A stretch of DNA of 64,000 bases. It comes from Flammulina velutipes. Taxonomy: Eukaryota > Basidiomycota > Agaricomycetes > Agaricales > Physalacriaceae. The first letter of the stretch is position 1. Each line of letters starts with the position of its first letter. The translations under genes and the position numbers were made by a program. A model generated the notes under the pieces. It saw only the letters and a list, made by a program, of their open reading frames with translations. It was not told the origin of the DNA and did not search any database. The stretch is taken from NCBI GenBank assembly GCA_011800155.1, contig CM022375.1:806001-870000 (forward strand), given 5' to 3'. Shown here piece after piece: positions 54,500 to 64,000 of the stretch.

Positions 54500-55440
54500 T
54501 ACACCGCGCTTCACCAAAACCGCATCAAGACTCAATATCCGCAAGCTCGATCGTCCGGATATGAAGGGACGTGACAGCCGAACCGTACAGTGCGAAAAAT
54601 CGGAGGAAGGCCTCGTAGAGCGCAGGCAGAGCTCTCGGAGGTGGGGAAGGAGAATATGGGGAGTGAGAGGGTGGTTAAAGAGGGGAGGCGGAGATGCATG
54701 GGGACATGGAGGGTAGGCAGAGACAACGGGACGGAGACCTCGGTGTCAGTGTTTCCTGGCGTCGTGAAGAAATCCAGCACGAGATGTTCCAGCGCGGAGA
54801 ATCTGTGGAGATACCGAAGACCATGGAACGGATGTGATCCTATCCCACAGGACGTATCCATCCAAGTAAGGTTCGGCGCGCGGGTGAACATTCCGGATTT
54901 CCAAACAACACGAGCTGGGCCAGACGGCAAAGCGCAGGGAAATCCGTCCGCGTCGAGGCTTCGTCGTCGGTGGCAACACACGGACGGAAAGGTCAGACTG
55001 CATAGAGCGCTGGAGTGTGATATCCCACTTTGACGCCAATCCTCTTTTGTCACCACCGCGCGACGAGGAATGACCATAGCGAGGCGGACGATAGCGCCAG
55101 CGCTGGGAGAGTCCCCATGGCGCACGGATCAGACCCGACCAGGAATGCCAGTCGAAGATGTTGAGAAGGATGTAGCGGATTGGATGCACGACCGCCTCGT
55201 GCTTTGTACGCACGTTGCTTTCGCGTGGTGCATTTGGGTCAGTGCGGATTGCATTGCGTCGATGCAGGTTTGGATGTTAGTAGATGCGGAGCGGACGGCG
55301 GTGAGGCTGGCTAGGAAGGAAGGAAGGAAGGATATCGTCGTTTGGGGGATCGTTGGCGGAGAAGAGGTTTGAGACGACTTTGGGGACAGTAGGTATCACC
55401 AGTGCTTCGAATACGCAGATTGTGCACTCGTGGGGACCAT
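54500..55440 (-). pseudogene. F-box gene pseudogene 1
   Basis: The minus strand shows the family N-terminus (HECTICVFEALVIPTVP, 55440 downward), the helical segment (ASTNIQTCIDAMQSALTQM) and a damaged F-box (HPIRYILLNIFDWHS). Later pieces match the leucine-rich part (FSALEHLVLDFF, LPSLTTLSLPIFSF). The pieces lie in different frames and parts of the F-box are deleted. Not expected to make a full protein. Confidence 0.7.
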
Positions 55441-55759
55441 GCCGCGGGGCATGACAGTGGCTAAATGTCGATGATTAAATTTGGCGAACGTGAAAAGAAC
55501 AGGGATACTTACTTCCTTGGGCGCTCTTGCGAATGAGAAAGGAATGGGGTATCATCCTATAATATCGACTCAGTAGCTTTTGAGTGTGTGTTATATACAA
55601 AACGTACGAGGCACATCGTGGAGGGAAGCAAGTAACGTTCGGAAGTATCGGCCCGAAATACAGAACGAGAACTTGGGGGAACATATCGCTCGCTCTGTAC
55701 GTTCTATGTATGTTATACTATATTAATGTATAACTGAAAGCATTGATTATGGAGGACCG
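55441..55759. other. Intergenic
   Basis: No gene recognised between the two F-box remnants. Confidence 0.4.
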
Positions 55760-56060
55760 CCTGAAGCTCGTACATTCTGGTCAGGCTTTCAGTTCCAGTC
55801 CCAAGACATCGGGGAGTGAGCGGATGGTATGTACGGCTGCCTCGTTCCCGATGATTAGTGCACCCGCGTCTTTCGCGTGCTGTATTGCGGTGAGATGTTT
55901 TCCTATCTCGGTGGACAGGGAACGAGAGGCTGGAGCGCAAGGACGGGAGGAGAGCGTCGTTGGGAAGATCATTGGTCGAGAAGATATCTTTGATGACATG
56001 GGGAAAGCAGGTAGTCTCTAGTATTTCGAATGCACAGACGGGGCATTCATATATGGTAGC
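55760..56060 (-). pseudogene. F-box gene N-terminal fragment
   Basis: The minus strand carries only the N-terminus of the F-box family: a C-X2-C-V/A-F motif (CPVCAFEILETTCFP), 'STNDLPND' and the start of the F-box (VHTIRSLPDVLGLE). It stops before the F-box is complete. Truncated duplicate. Confidence 0.65.
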
Positions 56061-56246
56061 ATGTAACGCAATATGGTGGCTACAGGTCGACGGAATGTTT
56101 CGTTCAGCGAAAGACGAAGATATTTAAGTATTGTTCGCCTCATTGTTGGATTACGCGCATGCCGTATGCGTGAGATGAGGCTGCCATTTCTAATTCATTG
56201 TAGCGCCATCACACAAGACAGGTCGGAGGTTTGGTTTCGGCGTTCA

Positions 56247-57120
56247 TTGCCTCTTTGGGATGGTGACGCGTACCTTTGATTTGCACGTGCTTGGTCGCTT
56301 CCGTCGTTCTCTCTCTTACCACCACCATCGCTGCGCGACTCTCACCTCTGGACCCTGCTCTTCTCGACGCCGAAGCATGCTACCGGGAGAGAGGGCTCCC
56401 ATATGCCGCATAGACGATTCCTAGGCGAACCGACCGCACCGTTGACAAGCCTGGCTTGCACGAGCGAAGGGATACTGCTAGGATGGCAAAGCTGGGAATG
56501 GGAAAGCTGCGGATAGGCAGTTCCGTCGGGCGTGATTCCTCCTTGTGCGTGGTATCCCAGTTCTTTCGTCTGGCACCTCATGTATCTTGCAGGTTCTGTC
56601 GTGGACGACGCGGATATATGCGCTGCGTCTCGCTCAAAGCCTTTATGATTCCAGGTGCACGCATATTCCCTTTCCTCCGCGCCATATCCCATCCGCAGCA
56701 GGTCTTGCCTCCCGATAGAGCTGGATGCGTTTCCGACATCTCCCCCCTCGCTGTTCGGAGCCCAGTGCGATATCTGGGGAGGTTCGATCCCTCCGAGGGG
56801 GTATATTTGCCAGCGCGTCGTACGAGTCGTTGCTCTGCGCCATGATCTCGAGGTGCGTCTGCTTCGATTCGACCTTTCGTTCAGATATTCATTCTCCTTC
56901 AGGCCTTCGACCTTGGCGCATCCTGACGGTGTATTTAAGCCCTAAGTCTTCCCCCAACATCGAACTCCCCGATGTTAGACCCGTCGCGACCGAGACGCAG
57001 AACAGGAAGACTGTCGAAGAGCGATTCGCGGGCCGATCAGCTCCGGTTGTATTGTTCGTACTACGCGCAAGTGCAACAATGAATATTTTGTGTGCGATAT
57101 AAAGAGCTGAATCATCACAA
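56247..57120 (+). repeat. Dispersed repeat R, copy 4
   Basis: It begins CATTGCCTCTTTGGGATGG. It shares CCATATGCCGCATAGAC, the 59-nt core (56744-56802), a GGTGCGTCTG...CTTCAG intron-like part and the CGTCGCGACCG block with copy 2. It ends shortly before the F-box/LRR-like gene at 57152. Confidence 0.65.
56744..56802 (+). ncRNA. 59-nt tRNA-like hairpin module, copy 4
   Basis: The stem CCCCCTC pairs with GAGGGGG, like copy 2 and unlike copies 1 and 5. The inner arms CCCAG/CTGGG and GGAGG-TTCGATC-CCTCC are intact. Confidence 0.5.
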
Positions 57121-57151
57121 CGTCCTACCCCCAGTTTTGCACAGATCACGA

Positions 57152-58371
57152 ATGTCGCCCATTCCGTTGCCATTGGAGCTCAAGGCTCTCATCGTCCATG
57201 AACTCGCACACGATCCAAAAGCTCTATCATCGGTCAGTTATGTATGGCCGGAGACAATCTCATATATTCGACAACATCGTTTCAAAAACCTCGAAATTTA
57301 CGGATTCGACTCTTTATCGCGCTTCCTCGAAATCATTGCCGGCGCTCCAGCCATTCTGTCCGGGATCCGTTCCATCTCCTTCACCACCTCCTACACTGTA
57401 ACCGACGCACCGCTACCAACGATCAGTCGCTACACAGACCTAATCGCTTTTGTTAGGATGGCACCCAACCTCGAGGAACTATCTACAGAGAACACTAATC
57501 TCGCCAAACTCAATCTCGCCTTATCTACACTCCCTCCATCCCCCAATCCAAACCTCAAAACATTCACCATCAAGAAATCACACACATCATCCCTCACAAT
57601 TCTCCTCAATCTCCTCTCTTCCTTTCCCCATCTCACCACTCTACACCTCCTAGACCTAACCTTCTTCAACCTCCACCAAATTGGCAGAAAAATCTGGGAC
57701 GTCACCATATTCCATTCCAACCTCCACCCCGAGAACTGCGCCATGTGGGATACACACAATTTCAAAGCGCCGAAGCAGATCCCACATATCACTTCCCTAT
57801 ATATCCACATCGAAACAACGTCACATCTAATGTTGTTAGACCTCCTCGCGAGTCCCAAAACACCCTTCCCGAAACTCGAGGAAATCACGTTCGCAGATCA
57901 CTTCCTCCCTTCGTGTCGTCCCGTCCGTCTCCCAGCGCTTGTGGATCGCTACAAAGACACGCTCCGCGTCCTAGACCTACAGGGTACCTCCTTCATCACC
58001 CAAAGTAAGTCTCCCAACCTACTCTCCTCATCGTCCCTTCTGACCACAACACCACAGCACCCATCCTAGCATTTCCCCCGACGTTAGAGCATTTCAAGTT
58101 CGCTATAGGCAGGACAGCAATTCCGGACAGCATCCTCGAGACTCTGTCGTGTTCAACGAGCTTGCGGAATGTGAGGATCAATCTCCGGGGGTGCGATGGT
58201 ACGGATACGGGGGCGTTAGACAAGGTGTTAGTGGGGATGCGAGGATTGGAGCAGTTGGATCTGGATGTGTGGGTGCATATGCGGAAGACAATTGAGGATG
58301 GATTCTCGATGTGTTTGGCGGAGGGGCGACTGAGGCTCGTTTGGCATGTTGAGGATATGAAGAATGGGTGA
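57152..58371 (+). CDS. F-box/LRR-like protein
   Basis: Two exons, 57152-58004 and 58058-58371, with a 53-nt intron (GTAAGT...CACAG) and conserved phase, give about 388 aa. The N-terminus (MSPIPLPLELKALIVHELAHDPKALSSVSYVWPE) has the LPxEL...L pattern of fungal F-box-like domains, and the rest is leucine-rich with weak repeats (FPHLTTLHLLDL, FPKLEEITFAD). This type of protein is highly multiplied in Agaricomycetes. It differs from the cluster family by a much shorter N-terminus. Copy 4 of repeat R precedes it directly. Function in substrate recognition is inferred from the family only. Confidence 0.75.
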
Positions 58372-59217
58372 CGGAAATATGAGTAGCAGCCATTGAGGTT
58401 TTTTGATTCAATGGACGTTCTTTGAGCCAAAGTAGACCAATTTCTATATTCTAGCGACGAAAGAAATGAGCGACGTGTGCCCGTTGTATTCTAGGGCTGG
58501 TTGTATTCATGTGTCGTTCTTTGTTCTGATGTGCGGATGCAGCACTAGGATGACTTTGACCTTATTACGCACACTTTCCCACCCGTAGATCTCTTTAGCA
58601 TCCAAACGCAAATAAACGTCAACAAAGCAAATACTTCGAATCTTGTAACGGACTGGCATGCATGATCTTGGTGGATTACTTACGGTTGGCATTCGGTATG
58701 TTTGACGACGGAAGTTGTTAAAATTCTGTACCGTTACGTTCGCCAAGTTCCTTACATGCACACGAGGATTACGTACAGTACTTATTAAGTGATCTCGTAG
58801 CGTACTCTTTGTCTTCGTAATCAGCAAGGCTCGTCTGTTCACCTAGCGAGCAGCTGCTTCTTACAATTCTATGGATGAGAATCACAGGTCGACTCTGTTA
58901 ATATTCACTAGATAGTAAGTGCCGCTTTAGACCCCACATCCATTGTATAAACGTTGGGTTGTCATTTTACTAGGGCAAATTGATGGTGGCGTGTTTCGGG
59001 CCGATGATTCCGCATCATTACCATGATGGTGTTCTCTGTACGTCCTCGATCGCACCCATACTGACATCTATTCCGACATCTATTCCGATCCGTAGGATAG
59101 CATATCTGTGGTGCCACAACAGCGAGAAGTAGTGAACAATAAACAGTACGATCACCTCAATTGCAAGCGACGGTTTACTATAGCTAACACCATGATCCAG
59201 ATGTCATACCGCTCTAA
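58372..59217. other. Intergenic
   Basis: No gene supported. A near-duplicate CTATTCCGA string occurs at about 59070-59100. The rest shows no pattern I can interpret. Confidence 0.35.
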
Positions 59218-60562
59218 ATGGTACTGATGAATGCCCGTCATGTGTTTTTGAAGACCAGTTGTACCCGAGTTGGTGAAAACACTGCTCCTCACCAACGATC
59301 CCCCCGGCGACACAATCCTTCCATCCTTGTTATCTACCGCTCTATCTGTGTCCGAAAGCGTTGGAAAATGCATCGCGACCACACAGGCCATCTTGGAAAA
59401 GATGAAAGACGCGTGCACGCTATCTATCAAGCAACACAAAGCAGCCATCCATCCCCTTCGCTCCATTCCCGACGACCGGCACATCGCGAGAAGCGGGGCA
59501 GTATACATGATACACCATCCTCTTCCTATTCCCCTTGGACACTCTCTCGCGTCTGTGCGCGGCCTAGTCATTTCCTCGCCTCAACTATGGTCGTCGTTCC
59601 CAACGACGAGCGCTATAGGGGATTTATGGTATCCAGGCAGGCACGCGCTCGGTGGATTGCGATCTTTCCATCTGTATCAAGGAAGACGCTGGTAGAGCAA
59701 GGCAGTTGCCGACGACGGGACGTTGGAAGTACCTCGAGCTTTCCGCGAGTGTGGAGCGCTGATGGTGTGCTCGTTTGACCGACTTACGGAGTTGGTATGG
59801 ACCCTTCCCTTCCCATTTCACCCTGATCCGGAAACGGTGTCGATGTTCAGAAGCGCACGGAACCTTAGACGACCGACACTAAGGGATTCAATGAATGGGA
59901 ACATCGACCTCCCCTGGGATCGAATCACGGACTATACAACAGATGTCTACGGGATCTCGAACTTGCCAAAACTGATGGCAGCTGAGTTTCTCAAGCTGTC
60001 CTTTTTCCTATATGTAGATCAGGATGCGGTGTGGCGTACTTTCCAGGCCACTATGACTGCTCTTTCGAGTTTACGTTCCTTGTCCATGACACATGCCGCT
60101 GGCACCCTCCCATTTGTGTTTCATGTCTCCCGACTCCTGTTTCTTCCTTCGTTGACCACTCTCTCAATCGTGTCCCCAAAGGTGCCCCTGCCCGAATTCC
60201 CAGGCCCACTTCCGCACCTCCCACTCGAATCCTATGCACTTCCCGCCGAGATTCACACATTTCTCGCTCGGTACCCTTCCGTTACATCGCTGTACACCTC
60301 AAACATGATCGTCGTCCATCTCTTGGGGTTACACCCAACCGAACTTGGGGATCCCGCGATAGCTTTGATATCATATCCGTTACGTGTCATCGAGCGTTGC
60401 GAGAGTGAGGTTCCGCTGGTTGAGTTCAGGATCTCAGGGAAGGAGACGGCGTTGGAGGGGACGAGGGATGCAATAACAAAGATAAATGGGTTAGCAGAGC
60501 GGTGGGACGTGGTTTGCGGAAAGCTGAGGGTCTCGGGTGCATACATAGGAGATTGGAGGTAA
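59218..60562 (+). pseudogene. F-box gene pseudogene 2
   Basis: The plus strand starts with the family Cys motif (DECPSCVFEDQ), then ESVGKCIATTQAILEKMKDAC and a broken F-box (IHPLRSIPDDRHIARSG, where the IL..IFHW helix is lost). A further frame at 59723-60562 carries a long leucine-rich C-terminus (SNLPKLMAAEFLKLSFF, LPSLTTLSIVSPK, INGLAERWDVVCGKL) that closely matches the 51310-52833 protein. At least one frameshift and a deletion separate the halves. It could still yield a C-terminal protein, but no F-box function is expected. Confidence 0.7.
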
Positions 60563-60807
60563 TAGATGAGTGGCGTGGATATATAAAAAGAATGTATGCG
60601 AGGTGGTCGGATTTTTATAACTAAGGATCGTATGTGAATGAGCTTCGACTGGATACTTGCTTACCTGTGTTACTCGTGAATAAGTATCAGATAGATTCGC
60701 CACGATGAAATACTCGCCGGAGATGTGAATGTGCATCTACCATGTTATAACCCCGTGCTCTTTGAGATTGATGCCTAATAAGTACCACAAACCAACTATG
60801 CCCTGGT
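60563..60807. other. Intergenic
   Basis: No gene recognised. Confidence 0.35.
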
Positions 60808-61700
60808 GTTCATTGCCTATTTGGGATGGGTGATGCGTGCCTTCGATTTGTGCGTGCTTGGCTGCTCCGTCTTTCTCTTTCCTACCACCATCTTTCATAT
60901 CCGACTACTACCTCTGGGCGCCATTCTCCACGACGTTGACGCGTACTCTGTTGTCTGAGGAAGCCCGTATAGAACATATCAGCGACACGGCGGTAGTGCG
61001 AATCCATGGTCTGGCTTGCCGTCTGCGGGGCTCGTAGACCGACTATGCATTGGAACATACTAGTAGGAGGCTGAAAGGACGGGAATACCGCAGCGAAGGT
61101 GGACAGTGTTGCCAGACGTCGTCGTTCCGTGCGTCGTATCCATGATTTCTCCTATTTCATATCTCATATTCCATGCAGCATCCGATACGGCCACCTGGAG
61201 TGCCTTCTGGACAATGCCTTCGCAGGATCTCCGGTGTGTCACTACTTTCGTTGACCCCTATCAAGCTTAAACCCCCTGCAGTCCTCATGCACCCAGGATC
61301 TTCCCCTTCTCTCATCCTCCTCGCTGTTCGGAGCCCAGTGCAACATCTGGGGAGGTTCGATCCCTCCGAGGAGGCATATTCGCTTCCGCGTCGTTGTCGT
61401 GCGTCTTAGGCTTCCTGTACACGTCCATGGTGCGTCTCTCTGTAGATCCGCATATCGTCGCTATATTCACCCGCCGTCAGATATCCTCCAAGCGCCTGAT
61501 CGTGGATGCATACTCTGGGCGAATTCGCCTTCCGTTACATTGGGATCGACGTGTTGAGGTGTCCATCATTCTCTGAGACCTGGATGCTACCAATGTCAAC
61601 CGTAAACGAGTTCTATCCAACACCTCGGGAACTTCACGCCTTAACAATCCCTTCGACCGACTTTGATTGTCGTTTGCGTCGACACTTCTGACCCCGATAT
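60808..61700 (+). repeat. Dispersed repeat R, copy 5
   Basis: It begins CATTGCCTATTTGGGATGG at about 60808 and shares long stretches with copies 3 and 4, including the 59-nt core at 61316-61374. The end is uncertain. It lies upstream of the zinc-finger gene at 62264. Confidence 0.6.
61316..61374 (+). ncRNA. 59-nt tRNA-like hairpin module, copy 5
   Basis: CCTCCTC pairs with GAGGAGG; the CCCAG/CTGGG arm and the B-box-like GGAGG-TTCGATC-CCTCC hairpin are intact. Confidence 0.5.
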
Positions 61701-62263
61701 TCGGGTCTTGTTCATCGAGCTTCCTACTCCTAATGTTGCCCATTTTACGTTGCAATGTTGATTACTGTGAAACTTCGACTTGCTATCATTCATCGTGGAC
61801 TTGTAAACGATATTCAGCACCGATCTCCCGCTCTTCTAGCCATAGAGATCGATCATTCTGGACTGCGCGGTTAGCGTCTTTCCCTCTCTATGTACTCGTT
61901 ACTTCAACTCGTTTCAGACGTCCCCACGAAACGATACACTTCAGGCTGGCGAGGAAACTTCATGGCGCAATCACCGTGTCGTACTCCCTTATGGAACGAA
62001 CACTCCAACAATGTCGATGACGGACTCCAGTCCTCGTTCATCGCCTTCGGGAAACTGATCAACAGGCGCCGTATCTATATTAGGTACCCTTGACGGCATG
62101 AACGAACGACGTCGTTGTATCTGGAAGGATCATCAAGCCACAGTTCTTAGAACGCCTCCCATGATCCTTCGGGGTATGGATAAGCGCCCAACTGTATTCT
62201 AACCTTCAGACCCCAGAACGTGGAGGTTTTCATATGGCTTAAAAGGCGCTTTGGGTCCAGGGT
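61701..62263. other. Intergenic, likely upstream region of the zinc-finger gene
   Basis: No gene recognised. No clear TATA box was found. Confidence 0.35.
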
Positions 62264-63590
62264 ATGACTCCCCAGGACTTACTGATAGCCGCCATGGTCG
62301 ACGTCCATGATTGCTCTCAGTGCCGCCGTACGTTCTCGAATAAAGACTCTCTCCACAGCCATTGCGTCTCAGCTAAGGATCATCTCTACTGTTCGGAGTG
62401 TCGCCATCTGTTCTTCCAAGCTGAGTTCTTGGAGCAGGTACGTCAACGTTGTACAGATCCATCGATACGATGCTTATCCCTGTTTCAAAGCACCTCCAGT
62501 CGGTCGTTCATGTTGCAAACGGCGGCCCAGCACCCGTGACGTGTTATATTTGCCATCGGGACCTTCATCACTGGGGTCGATTCGTCTATCACTGTTTCGG
62601 TAAACACGAAGACCACTTCTTCTGCAACGAGGAATGCACCAAGGTTTTCACGACAGCTCCGCAACTCCAAGAGGTGAGTTGCTATCATGCTACCATCATC
62701 TCATCCATCTTCTAATCTTTCCATCTCAAGCACATGAAGAACTCTCGACATCGACATCCTGCGCGATACGATAGCCAATTCGACGGCTATGATGATTTTC
62801 GTTGCAAGAAATGTGTACTGCACTTCGAGTCAAAGGCGGATATGGACAATCACCTCACCTCGATGCATAACTGGTGCTTCGACTGCGCCCAAGGTTTCAA
62901 GGATTTGGACGCTGTACGTATATCTCCTCCTCCTGTCTCATCAACACTGATTCTCTGCACAGCATAAACGTTCCATCGCCCATAAACCACGGACGATGAA
63001 ATGTGCTCTATGCCCCCAACTCTTCAAGGAGCCATCTAGCATCGCACTTCACATCGAATCTGGCGAATGTACACCGGGGCTCGATCGTCACCATGTCACC
63101 CAAGCTATCCAGTCGCTCAAGGTCAAACCTTCCATTCTCATCGGCGAGGACGAAAGTACCTCAGATGTCGGCGCCTCCATCTCGGGCATTAACGAGATCT
63201 TCTCGAGCGCGACGTCGGTGTCCAGCTCCATGGCCATCTCGCACGGGACGGTTACCGCCGAGATCGCCACAGAAGACGCATTCAACGGCATGGCGTACGA
63301 ATGCCCAACGTGCGAGAAGAGATTCGATACTCTTGATTCTTTGAATCTGCATATCAGGTCCGCAGCTCATGACGATGACAAGTTCAAGTATGTTCTTTTT
63401 CCTTACTGCCACTGGTAGTGCGCTCATTAGGCTCCGTAGGTGCCCGGACTGTAGCACGACGTTCACATTGTGCTCTGGCCTTATACAGCATCTAGAGAGC
63501 GAGTCGTGCGGTGCGGCGTCGATCGGGAGAGTGGAGAAGGAAGCGAATATGTTGACTGCGCAGTTCGCTAAGCTGCTTTGTGGCGCTTAG
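62264..63590 (+). CDS. Multi-C2H2 zinc-finger protein
   Basis: Five exons (62264-62437, 62491-62673, 62731-62913, 62963-63387, 63440-63590) keep phase through four introns of 49-57 nt and give 371 aa. It holds about seven Cys-X2-Cys / His motifs, e.g. CSQCRRTF, YCSECRHLFF, CYICHRDLHHWGRF, RCKKCVLHFESKADMDNH, KCALCPQLF, ECPTCEKRFDTLDSLNLH and KCPDCSTTF. Several adjacent fingers share the 'L..H' spacing. Introns 1-3 are all phase 0 and sit just before the first zinc-ligand His of a finger (LEQ/HLQ, LQE/HMK, LDA/HKR), which suggests module duplication. A nucleic-acid-binding role is likely; the target is unknown. Mushrooms have many such proteins. Confidence 0.85.
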
Positions 63591-64000
63591 TTGTAGCTGG
63601 CTCGTGATTTGTTTCTTGACGAATGTGTTCAGCCCCAGATCCAGGACATCAGTTTTCCAGCTTCATACAGAAGGAGCACAGGTCTGCGTTATTGAGTTCC
63701 GTCTATATTATATCCCGCACAGTTGTAAGGCCTCCATGGTTGAGGTCCATTTCTCTTCTTCGGTGTTCGGAAGGCTGAAAGACATTGGAAAGTACGGCTG
63801 TGTGGGGCACTGTAACACAGTGTAGGAGCAGTGTAGAAGTACAACATTGATTATCAGCAAAAGGCTGTTCAAGGCTGGCTGTGTGTTGAATTTGCTTCCC
63901 AACGGGAGAGAAAGAGTGAAGGTCAGTAGGTAGTGTCCTTGTTAGTAAGAATCAAGCCCCCCAATGTCTTCGCAGTCAATGTTGTACCCTTCTAAACGTG
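63591..64000. other. Window end, no recognised gene
   Basis: Beyond the zinc-finger gene no supported gene is seen. It includes the 3' untranslated region and flank. Confidence 0.35.

Overview
The window is nuclear DNA of a basidiomycete fungus, almost certainly a mushroom-forming Agaricomycete. The evidence is the many 48-60 nt GT-AG introns, a Plavaka-type (CACTA superfamily) transposase with a DUF6532-like partner gene, an expanded family of F-box genes and pseudogenes, and Ty3/gypsy retrotransposons with fungal-type Zn(II)2Cys6 and chromovirus-like features. The species cannot be named from the sequence alone.

Layout. 1-1844: decayed or partial gene with a duplicated exon-like segment. 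1845-3813 (-): a four-exon DDE integrase-core gene. About 4918-6410 (-): two diverged tandem copies of a dispersed repeat whose core is a 59-nt tRNA-like hairpin module. 6872-7405 (+): a small secreted protein gene with a TATA box. 7654-39053: one nested transposon stack. The outer element A is a Ty3/gypsy LTR element on the minus strand, with identical 173-bp LTRs and the 5-bp target duplication CACCC. Inserted into A are element B (8270-26022, plus strand, a 17.75-kb LTR retrotransposon with 1.69-kb LTRs and 4-bp target duplication GCGG) and two 2.8-kb foldback elements (26039-28840 and 34409-37211). Without the insertions A would be about 8.0 kb. 39059-42287: another dispersed-repeat copy and an intact F-box gene. 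42589-49435: a Plavaka DNA transposon with inverted repeats, a 10-exon DUF6532-like gene and a divergent 4-exon transposase. 49781-60562: F-box genes and pseudogenes, a paralogue of the small secreted protein, a repeat copy and an F-box/LRR-like gene. 60808-63590: the last repeat copy and a five-exon multi-C2H2 zinc-finger gene.

How parts work together. Element B has a standard gag / pro / RT-RNase H-integrase block, then more than 7 kb of extra content: a motif-rich AT region, a sense gene for a Zn(II)2Cys6 plus coiled-coil protein, and antisense multi-exon genes. The whole element, coding parts included, is peppered with short palindromes of the type CCGCT...AGCGG. Zn(II)2Cys6 proteins bind paired CGG triplets, so the element may encode a protein that recognises its own dispersed sites. 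This is the most promising candidate for an undescribed system here. Element A appears to use a UGA CUA readthrough stop between Gag-protease and RT. Element B appears to use a GGGUUUC -1 frameshift site between Gag and protease. All insertions look young because the LTR pairs are nearly identical.
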